This document shows positions 14,783 through 22,177 of a stretch of 33,532 bases of DNA, in pieces. The number at the start of each line of letters is the position of its first letter. The stretch's first letter is position 1. This DNA is from Deltaproteobacteria bacterium (GTDB taxonomy: Bacteria > Desulfobacterota > Deferrimicrobia > Deferrimicrobiales > Deferrimicrobiaceae), in contig JACRNP010000031.1 in NCBI GenBank assembly GCA_016234845.1, positions 1 through 33,532 on the forward strand, read 5' to 3'. A program made the position numbers and the translations under genes. Under the pieces are notes generated by a model. The model was not told the origin of the DNA. It did no database searches and was given only the letters and a program-made list of their open reading frames with translations.

Positions 14783-16576
14783 TTGAAGGAGCGGACACTG
14801 AACAGGATGTTCCTGAACCGGTTCGCCGAAGGAGGCGACGCGGTGCGGTATCTCGTCCCGGGCGCCGGCGGCTACGCCCCGGTGACGTACCGGGAGGCGG
14901 GGGAGGCATCCCGGGAGATCTGCCTGGGGCTGATGGCGCTGGGGCTCTCCCGGGGAGACCGCGTGGCGATCCTGGCCGGGACCCGGCTCGAGTGGTGCCT
15001 GGCGGACATCGGGGGAATCCTTGGAGGGTTCGTGACCGTGCCGGTGTACCCTTCCAATCTCCCCGACCAGGTCGAATACATCCTCGCGCATTCCCGCGCC
15101 CGCGTCGTCTTCGTCGAGGACGAGCCGCAGTACAACAAGATCGCCGGAAGCCGGTCGCGTCTGCCGAACCTTTCCACCATCGTCTTCATGACCGGCGACG
15201 CCGGGGGGAAGGAGGGGGCGGTTCCCCTCGACGCCCTTCGGGCGCGGGGGCGGGAGTTCGGGACGGCGAACCCGGGCGCGATCGAGGCTCGGACGGACGA
15301 GATCCGGCCGGAGGACGACCTGACGATCATCTACACCTCGGGGACCACCGGCCCGCCGAAAGGGGTCGTCACGCGCCACAGCAACTACGCGTTCAACGTG
15401 ACCGCCGCCCTCGAGGCGGTGCACGTCCCCCGCGGCTCGACGTTCCTGCAGTTCCTCCCGCTGGCGCACTCCCTGGGACGGCTCGAGCATTTCCTGACCT
15501 CCGACGCGATGGCGGTGTCGGCCTTCGCGCGGTCCCTCACGACCGTCGCCGAGGACCTCGCGCTCGCCCGGCCCGAGATCATGGTGAGCGTCCCGCGGCT
15601 CTACGAGAAGTTCTACGCGCGGGTCCAGGCCAAGGTCGACGAGGACGGGGGCTTGAAGAAGGCGATCTTCCGGTGGGCGATCGGCGTGGGGCGCGAGGCG
15701 TCCCGCGTCCGGCAGCGGGGGGAGGAGGTCGGGGGGTTCCTCGCGTGGAAGAATTCGATCGCGGACCGGCTGGTCTTCTCCAAGATCCGCGAGCGGATGG
15801 GCGGGCGGCTCCGGTTCTTCATCTCCGGGGGGGCGCCCCTCTCGCGCGAGATCGCCGAGTTTCTCCACGCCCTGGGCGTCCTGATCCTGGAGGGGTACGG
15901 TCTCACGGAGACGTCCACGGTCACGACGGTCAACCGCCTCGAGCGGTACAAGTTCGGAACGGTCGGGAAGGCGCTCCCGGGAACGGAGATCCGCATCGCC
16001 GCCGACGGCGAGATCCTGGTCGGGGGGCCGCACATCTTCCGGGAGTATTTCAACGACCCGGCCGCGACCCGGGAGACGATCGACGCGGACGGCTGGCTCC
16101 ACTCGGGCGACATCGGGACGCTCGACGACGAGGGATTCCTCCGGATCACGGACCGGAAGAAGGACATCATCGTCACTTCCGGCGGGAAGAACATCGCGCC
16201 GCAGAACGTCGAGAACCTCCTGAAGAACGACCCGTTCGTCAGCCAGGCGTTCGTGTACGGCGACCGGAAGAAGTTCCTGACCGCCCTCGTCACGCTGTCC
16301 CCCGACGAGATCGCGGCCTGGGCGGCGCAGCAGGGGATCGCGGAGCGCGACCCGGAGGCGCTCGCCGCGCGCCCGGAGGTGGCGAAGCTGCTCGATTCCC
16401 GGATCGCGGACATAAACCGCGGCCTCGCCTCGTTCGAGCAGGTGAAGAAGTTCGTGATTCTCGGGAAGGATTTTTCGCAGGAGACGGGAGAGCTGACCCC
16501 GACCCTCAAGATCCGCCGGAAAGTCGTGGTGGAGAAGTACGGCCGCCTCCTCGACGCCCTGTACGAGAAGGATTGA
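14783..16576 (+). CDS. Long-chain acyl-CoA synthetase (AMP-forming)
   Basis: This 597-residue member of the adenylate-forming superfamily, of the FAA1/COG1022 type, activates fatty acids to acyl-CoA through an acyl-AMP intermediate at the membrane. The P-loop-like AMP-binding motif IYTSGTTGPPKGV is near residues 182-194, followed by LPLAHSLGRLEH, the ISGGAPLS block, EGYGLTETS, the WLHSGDIG segment, the hinge ITDRKKDIIVTSGGKNIAPQ and a late conserved Lys in TPTLKIRRK. All catalytic motifs look intact. The TTG start follows AAGGAGGG. It is tightly followed (9 bp) by an unknown protein gene and then a LysM protein gene, so a shared transcript is likely. Confidence 0.93.
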   Translation: MKERTLNRMFLNRFAEGGDAVRYLVPGAGGYAPVTYREAGEASREICLGLMALGLSRGDRVAILAGTRLEWCLADIGGILGGFVTVPVYPSNLPDQVEYILAHSRARVVFVEDEPQYNKIAGSRSRLPNLSTIVFMTGDAGGKEGAVPLDALRARGREFGTANPGAIEARTDEIRPEDDLTIIYTSGTTGPPKGVVTRHSNYAFNVTAALEAVHVPRGSTFLQFLPLAHSLGRLEHFLTSDAMAVSAFARSLTTVAEDLALARPEIMVSVPRLYEKFYARVQAKVDEDGGLKKAIFRWAIGVGREASRVRQRGEEVGGFLAWKNSIADRLVFSKIRERMGGRLRFFISGGAPLSREIAEFLHALGVLILEGYGLTETSTVTTVNRLERYKFGTVGKALPGTEIRIAADGEILVGGPHIFREYFNDPAATRETIDADGWLHSGDIGTLDDEGFLRITDRKKDIIVTSGGKNIAPQNVENLLKNDPFVSQAFVYGDRKKFLTALVTLSPDEIAAWAAQQGIAERDPEALAARPEVAKLLDSRIADINRGLASFEQVKKFVILGKDFSQETGELTPTLKIRRKVVVEKYGRLLDALYEKD

Positions 16577-16585
16577 CGGGAACCG

Positions 16586-17371
16586 TTGACCCGGACGATC
16601 TACGAGATCAACCGACTCCCGGAGGAGGAGCGGTCGGCGCTTCTGTCGGCCCTGATCCCGCCGCGGCTGCTCGAGACGTTCCGCATCGATCCCCGGACGT
16701 TCCGGAACCCGTCGGGGGCGGAGTGCGTGAAGATCGCCTGTCCGGAGGAGATGCCGTTCTTCCAGATCGACGTGCGGCGCGATCCGGCCGATCCGGACGC
16801 GTCGTACTTCCTCGACGTGTCCAACTCCCCTTTCGGGCAGATGGAGATCTCCTTCATCATCGTGAACGACCCCGACGGGGAGCGGTTCACCATCGACCGC
16901 GACGAGCACGGACACGAGACGTATTTCGGCACCGCCCGCCGGAACATCCCCGAGGAGATCCGGGCGATGGAGGCGGGGCTGGCGCCGGGCCAGGTGCGGC
17001 GGGGGCTGCGGATGATGCGGGAAATGGTGGCGTGCTGGGACGATTTTTTCGGGCGCACCGGACACAAGTTCTACTTCCTCGAACCGTTGGGGTACAACAG
17101 CGCGATCCTCTACGAACGCAGCGGTTTCCAGTACGTGAAGGGAAAGGAAAAGATGCTCTGGATCGACCGCGGGTTCCACCCGGGCGGCGAACTGTACGAC
17201 CGCCTCGACGCCAGCACCCCGTTCCGCCGGATCGAGCACGCGCGCACCGTGCGGGGACGCGCCTGGGCGATCCACGACGGCATCCTCGGCGAACCGTGGG
17301 AGAGCCCGAAGATGTACAAGACCGTCGGGGTGAACGCGGGGGTGAACACTTTTTCCGGGGAGGGGTATTGA
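16586..17371 (+). CDS. Conserved hypothetical protein
   Basis: I do not recognise this family. The product is 261 residues, with no signal peptide or membrane segment. The chain shows alternating hydrophobic and charged strands (YFLDVSNSPFGQMEISFIIVND), a helix-rich centre (GQVRRGLRMMREMVACWDDFF), then GHKFYFLEPLGYNSAILYERSGFQYVKGKEKM. The last block resembles the final strand/helix region of GNAT acetyltransferases (Y-x-x-x-G-F), but the usual acetyl-CoA loop R/QxxGxG/A is not evident. The TTG start lies ten bases after the acyl-CoA synthetase stop, and the stop overlaps the LysM gene's TTG. A link to lipid or envelope metabolism is inferred from these neighbours only. Confidence 0.72.
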   Translation: MTRTIYEINRLPEEERSALLSALIPPRLLETFRIDPRTFRNPSGAECVKIACPEEMPFFQIDVRRDPADPDASYFLDVSNSPFGQMEISFIIVNDPDGERFTIDRDEHGHETYFGTARRNIPEEIRAMEAGLAPGQVRRGLRMMREMVACWDDFFGRTGHKFYFLEPLGYNSAILYERSGFQYVKGKEKMLWIDRGFHPGGELYDRLDASTPFRRIEHARTVRGRAWAIHDGILGEPWESPKMYKTVGVNAGVNTFSGEGY

Positions 17372-19260
17372 GAAGGACCATCCTACCGGCCGTACTTCTT
17401 CTGGCCGCGCTGCTTCCGGCGATTTCCGCGGCGGAAGAAGGGGAGGAGGAGCGTCCGCGCATCTTCCTCGAGAAGAAGGTGTTCTCGGACACGGCGGGGG
17501 GAAAGCGGAGCTTCTACGAGCCTTACACGGTGGAGAAAGGGGAGACGCTCTGGAAGATCCTCGAGCGGAAATCCCCCCTCTCGCCGGAACGGTACATCGA
17601 AAGCCTGAAGGAGTTCCGCCGGGCCAATCCGACGGTCTCCGATCCGTCCCGCCTCGTCCCGGGCCAGAAGATCCTCGTTCCCACGGGAGGCGGCGGGAAA
17701 CCGGAGGAGGACGGGAGGACCGAGGCGTACGCGGTGAAGAAGGGCGACTCCCTGCTGAAGATCCTCTCTTCGCGCGGCGTTCCGCGGAAGGAGCGGAAGA
17801 GGTACCTCGATGCGATCCGCCGGATCAACCCGTCGGTGCGGGACGTGAACCGGATCCTCGCGGGGAAGACGTTGCGTCTGCCGACGGAGGCGTATTTCGA
17901 GGAGAAGGCGCCGGTGGTGGCCGCTTCCGGTCCGGCGCCGGCGCCGGAGCCGTCCCCGGCGGAGACGGTCGCGCCGGCCGTGGAGCCGTCCCCGTCGTCC
18001 GCTCCCTCCCCGGTGGCCCGACTCACGCGGGACGTTACCCCCGCCCCGGGTCCGGACGACCTTGCCCCGGGGAAACCCGAGGCGGAACTGCTGGTTCCCA
18101 AGGCTCCGGCCCCGGACGCGTCGCTCCTGGAGACGGGAAAGCGGGAGCCCGCGACGGAGGCGGTCACCCCGCCCGCGTCCTCACCGTACCGGGGACTGCT
18201 CTCGGACCTGTTGAACGCCCTCGGGGAGAAGTGGGTCGAGCGGGGGACCATGTACCTGCCCGCTCCTTCGGGCGGCGAGGTCGTTCTGAGGATGGAGGAT
18301 TTCCCCGTGGTCCGGTTTTCCGGCGGCTCGGAGGCGCTGGTCGATTTCCGCGGAGGGCTGCCGCGGAGGGTTCGGGATGCCGTGACCGCGAACTGGCGGC
18401 AGATGCAGGTCGTTTCCCTGGCGGACGCCCGCACCGCGGGAGAGATGATCGACCGGATCCTCCGCGTCTCAGGGTACCACTCGATCCGGGAGGGAGTCAG
18501 CCGGCCGGTGATCATCGGCGAGGCCGTATCCGTCGCCATTCCGGCCCGGTGGGTCGTTCAACGGACGGAGGACAGTGTCCTTTCCGGCGACCTGGTCCTC
18601 GTGAAGGAGGTCCCCGAGAAGCCCGGAGAGGAGATCCTGGCGGTCCTGCGGTACGCCGGGAGGGTGGGCGTCCGCGTCCTTCCGTACGCCGCGGATCCGG
18701 CGACGGCGGAAGGCTTCCTCGTCGGCATCGGAGAGGATGGAAAGGCCGAAAGGATCCCCGTGGCGCTCACGGTTCCCAGGGAGGGAGGTCTGCCGGCGGT
18801 CGATTTCGGCCTGTCCGTTCTCGGCATCCCGTCGAAAGACGGGGAACGGCTCCGGATCGGAGAGAAGGGGGAGTCGTTCCAGCTCGTGGTCCAGCCGGAA
18901 CGGTATTTCGAGGCCGGAACCGGGAAGTACGTCGTCGACACGGGAAAGATATCCCCCGCCATCCGCGCGATCCTCAAGGGGGCCGGGTACACCGTGTTCC
19001 CCGTCGGGAAGGACGACTCCGGCCGGGATCTGTTCCGCCGCCTCCTGAAGGCGGCGGGAGTCGCGGTCGAGGAGCGCAGGGAGCACCTGCTCGCAGGCGG
19101 GGACAAGGCCGGGTACGAGGTCCGGGTCACAGGCGCCTTCCTGACCTTGCCCGGCGCGGCCGGAGGGTCGGCCCGGAAGGCGGTCCTGGTCCGAGGGAGG
19201 ACGCACTCCGCCACCCGGGTTCTCCTGAGGGATCTCGGGGTGGAAATCGTGGAATGGTAG
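17368..19260 (+). CDS. Exported protein with two LysM domains
   Basis: The 630-residue product begins at a TTG overlapping the previous stop (TTGA), with GGGGAGGGG just upstream. A signal peptide covers 1-21 (cleavage near ISA|AE). LysM domain 1 is at about 53-105 (YTVEKGETLWKIL to PGQKILVP) and LysM 2 at 121-172 (YAVKKGDSLLKIL to AGKTLRLP), predicting peptidoglycan binding in the periplasm. A Pro/Ala/Ser-rich linker runs from about 182 to 270. The C-terminal 350 residues form an alpha/beta region I do not recognise (GEKWVERGTMYLPAPSGGE, later DTGKISPAIRAILKGAGYTVFPV). No hydrolase motif is seen, so it may be a scaffold or envelope-organising protein rather than an autolysin. Confidence 0.82.
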   Translation: MRRTILPAVLLLAALLPAISAAEEGEEERPRIFLEKKVFSDTAGGKRSFYEPYTVEKGETLWKILERKSPLSPERYIESLKEFRRANPTVSDPSRLVPGQKILVPTGGGGKPEEDGRTEAYAVKKGDSLLKILSSRGVPRKERKRYLDAIRRINPSVRDVNRILAGKTLRLPTEAYFEEKAPVVAASGPAPAPEPSPAETVAPAVEPSPSSAPSPVARLTRDVTPAPGPDDLAPGKPEAELLVPKAPAPDASLLETGKREPATEAVTPPASSPYRGLLSDLLNALGEKWVERGTMYLPAPSGGEVVLRMEDFPVVRFSGGSEALVDFRGGLPRRVRDAVTANWRQMQVVSLADARTAGEMIDRILRVSGYHSIREGVSRPVIIGEAVSVAIPARWVVQRTEDSVLSGDLVLVKEVPEKPGEEILAVLRYAGRVGVRVLPYAADPATAEGFLVGIGEDGKAERIPVALTVPREGGLPAVDFGLSVLGIPSKDGERLRIGEKGESFQLVVQPERYFEAGTGKYVVDTGKISPAIRAILKGAGYTVFPVGKDDSGRDLFRRLLKAAGVAVEERREHLLAGGDKAGYEVRVTGAFLTLPGAAGGSARKAVLVRGRTHSATRVLLRDLGVEIVEW

Positions 19261-19307
19261 TCGTAGAATAGCCGTCGGAAGCCGCAGCCGGGCATTGGGG
19301 GATCGGA

Positions 19308-19892
19308 ATGGCCATCACGACGAATCGCAACCCGGCCCGCCGCGTGGCCGAGACTTCGTCGCTCCTGGGGCTGGTGGAGTTCCGCCCCCGGATGACGATC
19401 GTCCTCGTCTTCCTCACCATCACGGTGGCTGTCGTCGGATGGCGGTTCTCCCGCGACGCAGGGTCCCGCCGGGTGGACATCGTGGCGCGGGAAGCGGTGG
19501 AACTCTACACGTCGGTCCCGGCGAGCGAGGCGACGGTCGAGCCCGCCGATGCGGAGAAGAAGATCCTCGACCTCTCGGGGGTCGCCCTGGAATTGCCCCG
19601 GGAGGAACCGGGGTTCACGGTCGCGTGGGTGCGTCGGGCGGTCCTTGGGAAGCATCCGGGGGCGGCCGTCCGGTTCCGGTACTCCGGCGACGCGTACCTG
19701 CTGGTCGTATTCCGGCAGGATCGGCTTCTCGGCAACGCCCCCCCGGCCGCGGTTCCGGAGGAATCGTTCCTCTCGGGGGAGCGGGACGGGAAGTCGTTCG
19801 TGTTCTGGGAGCGGGACGGGGCGACCTTCATCGCGGTGTCGGACGCCGACGTGACCCGGACGTTCGAGATGGTTCGCCTTTGTTTTACGTGA
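19308..19892 (+). CDS. Small membrane protein with periplasmic domain
   Basis: This 194-residue protein has a basic N-terminal tail, one transmembrane helix (about 30-47, TIVLVFLTITVAVVGW) and a C-terminal domain outside the membrane. The end of that domain (SFVFWERDGATFIAVSDADVTRTFEMVR) resembles the periplasmic sensing domains of ChrR/RsiW-type anti-sigma factors. The N-terminal HxxxCxxC zinc anti-sigma motif is absent, and no sigma factor lies nearby. The function is therefore open. The ATG has GGGGGAT upstream. It follows the LysM gene by 47 bp and may be the last gene of that run. Confidence 0.7.
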   Translation: MAITTNRNPARRVAETSSLLGLVEFRPRMTIVLVFLTITVAVVGWRFSRDAGSRRVDIVAREAVELYTSVPASEATVEPADAEKKILDLSGVALELPREEPGFTVAWVRRAVLGKHPGAAVRFRYSGDAYLLVVFRQDRLLGNAPPAAVPEESFLSGERDGKSFVFWERDGATFIAVSDADVTRTFEMVRLCFT

Positions 19893-19933
19893 TCTGAGTC
19901 CGATCCGTAGGAGTCCACCAAGGAGGAAACCCC

Positions 19934-20572
19934 ATGATCGTCGCAAGGCGAATGAAGCGCAACCCGGTGTTCGTGGACGAAGCGGATTCGATGCGGCGGG
20001 CGATGGACCTGCTGAAGGAGCACGAGATCCGCCATCTTCCCGTGCTGAAGGACGGCGACCGGCTCGTCGGCATCCTTTCGGAGCGGGACATCAAGCAGGC
20101 CTCCCCCTCCCCGGCGACCGCCCTGGAGATCCGGGAGATCTATTACCTCCTCGACAAGGTCAAGGTGAAGCAGATCATGACCCGGCGCCCGTACACCGTA
20201 TCCTCCTCGACTCCCATCGAGGAGGCGGCGCTGATCATCCGGGAGAAGAAGATCGGCTGCCTCCCGGTGGTGGACAACGGGAAGCTCGTCGGGATCCTGA
20301 CCGAAACCGACGTCGTCGACGCCTTCATCGAGGCGATGGGCGTGAGCGGGCCCGGCTACCGGGTGGAACTGGCGCTCCCGAACCGCCCGGGGATGCTGTT
20401 CGAGGTCCTGAAGCTCATGAAGGACTTCGACGCGAACATCGTGTCGGTCGCCACGGCCGCGCACGACGAGGCGGACAAGAAGATCCTGATCCTCCGGATC
20501 GAGACGCGGAACTACAAGGTGCTGAAGGCCGCCTTCAAGAAGTCGGGTTTCGAGGTGATCTCGGCCGATTGA
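19934..20572 (+). CDS. CBS-ACT domain protein (AcuB-like paralogue)
   Basis: The 212-residue product has two CBS motifs (about 1-60, ARRMKRNPVFVDEADSM to GILSERDIK; 77-135, IMTRRPYTVSSSTPI to GILTETDVVDAF). A C-terminal ACT domain from about 142 has the LPNRPGMLFEVLKLMKDFDANI pattern. It has the same domain order and similar length as the protein at 8989-9648, so the window carries two paralogues. Here the neighbours are Nfu and ferredoxin rather than a deacetylase, suggesting a different partner. AGGAGG lies seven bases before the ATG. The ligand is not identifiable from sequence. Confidence 0.88.
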   Translation: MIVARRMKRNPVFVDEADSMRRAMDLLKEHEIRHLPVLKDGDRLVGILSERDIKQASPSPATALEIREIYYLLDKVKVKQIMTRRPYTVSSSTPIEEAALIIREKKIGCLPVVDNGKLVGILTETDVVDAFIEAMGVSGPGYRVELALPNRPGMLFEVLKLMKDFDANIVSVATAAHDEADKKILILRIETRNYKVLKAAFKKSGFEVISAD

Positions 20573-20648
20573 CCCGCGTCAAGGAACATCGCCGCGCGCG
20601 GGAGCATCCTAAGGAACATGGGGTAACATACAGGAGGAGGTGTTTCCG

Positions 20649-20867
20649 GTGAAACCCGAAGTCGAAAAGGTTCTGGACAGCATTCGCCCCGCCCTGCAGG
20701 CAGACGGGGGAGACGTGGAACTCGTCGAGGTCGACGGGGGCGTGGTGAAGGTGCGCCTCACCGGCGCATGCGGCGGCTGCCCGATGGCGCAGATGACCCT
20801 GAAGGGCGGCATCGAGGCGGCACTCAAGGAGCGGATCCCCGCCGTGGAGCGGGTGGAGTCCGTATAA
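20649..20867 (+). CDS. NifU-like (Nfu) iron-sulfur scaffold domain protein
   Basis: This 72-residue stand-alone Nfu domain carries the invariant CxxC cluster-binding motif in [14 protein letters not shown] (about residues 39-52). The start is [27 protein letters not shown], which is typical. Nfu proteins receive Fe-S clusters and pass them to apo-targets in the cytoplasm. GTG at 20649 is chosen because AGGAGGAGG lies eight bases upstream. A GTG at 20640 would overlap that ribosome site. It is followed by a ferredoxin gene 27 bp later and lies about 1.1 kb before the IscS/IscU cluster, with one convergent gene between. Confidence 0.93.
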   Translation: MKPEVEKVLDSIRPALQADGGDVELVEVDGGVVKVRLTGACGGCPMAQMTLKGGIEAALKERIPAVERVESV

Positions 20868-20894
20868 CAAAACCCACAGCGAAAGGGAGGTATC

Positions 20895-21098
20895 ATGGCG
20901 TACAAGATCACCGAGGAGTGCATCGCCTGCGGCGCATGCGTGCCGGAGTGCCCCGCCCAGTGCATCGCGGAGGGGGACCCGATCTACGGAAACGCGAATA
21001 CGGACCGGAATCGCCGTCCCTGCCGGGGCGGCCGAACGGGGCGGGAGGACACCTTCCCGCCCCGTTTCATTTCCAGGGACCTGGGGACGCTCCCGTAA
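20895..21098 (+). CDS. Truncated 4Fe-4S ferredoxin (second cluster motif lost)
   Basis: The first 31 residues match a bacterial 2[4Fe-4S] ferredoxin: MAYKITEECIACGACVPECP with Cys9, 12, 15 and 19, then the usual AEGDPIY. After that the expected second CxxCxxC...CP is missing. The chain instead becomes GNANTDRNRRPCRGG and then reads straight through an intrinsic terminator hairpin (residues about 47-58) before stopping at 67 residues. Coding through one's own terminator suggests that an internal deletion removed the second half and the original stop. One cluster might still bind. AAGGGAGG precedes the ATG, and the gene is probably co-transcribed with nfu. Confidence 0.75.
   Translation: MAYKITEECIACGACVPECPAQCIAEGDPIYGNANTDRNRRPCRGGRTGREDTFPPRFISRDLGTLP
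21035..21070 (+). terminator. Intrinsic terminator after nfu-ferredoxin
   Basis: A perfect 12-bp stem AACGGGGCGGGA (21035-21046) / TCCCGCCCCGTT (21055-21066) with an 8-base loop is followed by TTTCATTTCC. It faces the plus-strand genes and separates them from the convergent TlpA-like gene. It lies inside the current ferredoxin reading frame, which is part of the evidence that the ferredoxin is damaged. Confidence 0.8.
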
Positions 21099-21101
21099 CC
21101 G

Positions 21102-21680
21102 TCACAGCAGTTTCCGCACTTCCGCATCGAAGGCGTCCTTGTCGATGTAGCCGACATGGATGTTCTTGATCTCCCCGTCCTTCCCGATGAAGAAGGTGGT
21201 GGGGATCGAGGAGACGCCGCCGTACGCCCGCGCGGTGGCCAGATCCCCGTAGAGGATCCTGTACTCGATCCGGTGGGTCATCAGGAACCCGGCAAGGTTT
21301 CCCCGGGTGTCGGTATCGAGCGAGATCCCGATCATCTCGAGTCCTTTCCCCCTGTGCCGGTTGTACACCTCGACGAAGCCCGGGGTCTCGTTCCGGCACG
21401 GTGGGCACCAGGTCGCGAAGAAGTTGATGACGGTGGGCTTCCCCGCGAAGCTTTCGGAGGAGAAGAGATTCCCGTTCACGTCGGGAAGCGAGAACGGAGG
21501 GGCGGTTTTCGGCGCGGACGGCGCGGCGGCCGACGGGAGCGCGGATTCCGTCGCGGTCTTCCCGTCCCGGCCGGATTGCCGGTTGCGGACCAGAAGGAAC
21601 ACTGCCGCCAACACCACGAGGATCACGGCGACCAGCGCCACGGCCCCGATTCCTCGTACCGATCCCGATGCCCGTTTCAT
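21102..21680 (-). CDS. TlpA/ResA-like thiol-disulfide oxidoreductase
   Basis: This 192-residue protein is anchored by an N-terminal membrane helix (about 11-31), with a Pro/Ala/Ser-rich linker to about 60. The extracytoplasmic thioredoxin-fold domain opens PPFSLPDVNGN. The active site is WCPPC (91-95) in INFFATWCPPCRNE, and the cis-Pro loop GGVSSIPTTFFI is intact. Such proteins reduce apocytochrome c thiols or periplasmic disulfides in c-type cytochrome biogenesis. The four-heme cytochrome in the window would be a plausible client (inference). It is convergent with the ferredoxin gene. No ccm gene is adjacent. Confidence 0.92.
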   Translation of the reverse strand: MKRASGSVRGIGAVALVAVILVVLAAVFLLVRNRQSGRDGKTATESALPSAAAPSAPKTAPPFSLPDVNGNLFSSESFAGKPTVINFFATWCPPCRNETPGFVEVYNRHRGKGLEMIGISLDTDTRGNLAGFLMTHRIEYRILYGDLATARAYGGVSSIPTTFFIGKDGEIKNIHVGYIDKDAFDAEVRKLL

Positions 21681-21957
21681 TCATGCCCTCCGGTGACGCG
21701 CTCTTTCCCTGTTCGATGCGCTTCCCCGCGATGATGGTGCCGTTCGGTCCAATCTGCCGGAATCGCTCCGGTTTTTCCCATCTCCGCCATCCCGGGGAAT
21801 ACGTGTTGTACTTCGGTACGTTTTCGGATTATAAACGGAAACGGGATCGCCGGGCGGACGAAACGGAATCCGCCCGGCCGGTATCCAATAAAACACCCAT
21901 CGGGCAAGGCGGCAACGAGTGCGCGCCGGTTCCGGGTGGTCCGGAAGGAGACAGGCG
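21681..21957. other. Divergent intergenic region upstream of mini-ferritin gene
   Basis: These 277 bp lie between the start of the TlpA-like gene (minus) and the first mini-ferritin gene (plus). No credible coding region is seen on either strand. It holds a forward promoter (annotated separately) and a small GTAC-TTCG-GTAC hairpin at 21808-21819. The TlpA-like gene's own promoter is not obvious. Confidence 0.5.
21806..21835 (+). promoter_or_regulatory. Promoter for the mini-ferritin/iscS/iscU run
   Basis: TTGTAC (21806-21811) and TATAAA (21830-21835) are separated by 18 bp. A perfect GTAC-TTCG-GTAC inverted repeat (21808-21819) overlaps the -35 box and could be an operator or a simple hairpin. 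The leader to the ATG at 21958 would be about 115 nt. Confidence 0.5.
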
Positions 21958-22155
21958 ATGGCGAAATGGTCGATGGAAGAGGCGCTCCGGCTCGCGCTGC
22001 GGCTCGAAGAGGAGAATTTCGGGGAGTACGAGAAGAGCGCCTCGGAGGCGGGGAACCCGGGAGTGAAGTCGATGTTCCGGTACCTCGCGGACGAGGAGCG
22101 GAAGCACATAACCCTCATTCGGGACAAGATGGCGCAGTTCAACGTCAAGCCGTGA
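21958..22155 (+). CDS. Mini ferritin/rubrerythrin-like protein A
   Basis: The 65-residue protein makes just one two-helix unit of a ferritin-like domain. Helix 1 is MEEALRLALRLEEENFGEYEKSASEA with Glu at the metal-ligand position (EEENFGEYE). Helix 2 is VKSMFRYLADEERKHITLIRDKM with the ExxH-type DEERKH. A normal rubrerythrin has four helices, so a di-iron site would need dimer formation. GGAAGGAGA lies upstream of the ATG. It opens a same-direction run with iscS-like, iscU, ferritin-like, mini-ferritin B and cysS. It has the same length and plan as mini-ferritin B at 24327-24524. Confidence 0.82.
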   Translation: MAKWSMEEALRLALRLEEENFGEYEKSASEAGNPGVKSMFRYLADEERKHITLIRDKMAQFNVKP

Positions 22156-22177
22156 CGCGGAACGCCCCGTAGACTCC

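Noticed and set aside
20895-21098. UGA-selenocysteine explanation for the short ferredoxin
   Set aside because: The stop at 21098 is TAA and the missing cluster motif is absent in all frames, so recoding cannot restore it.
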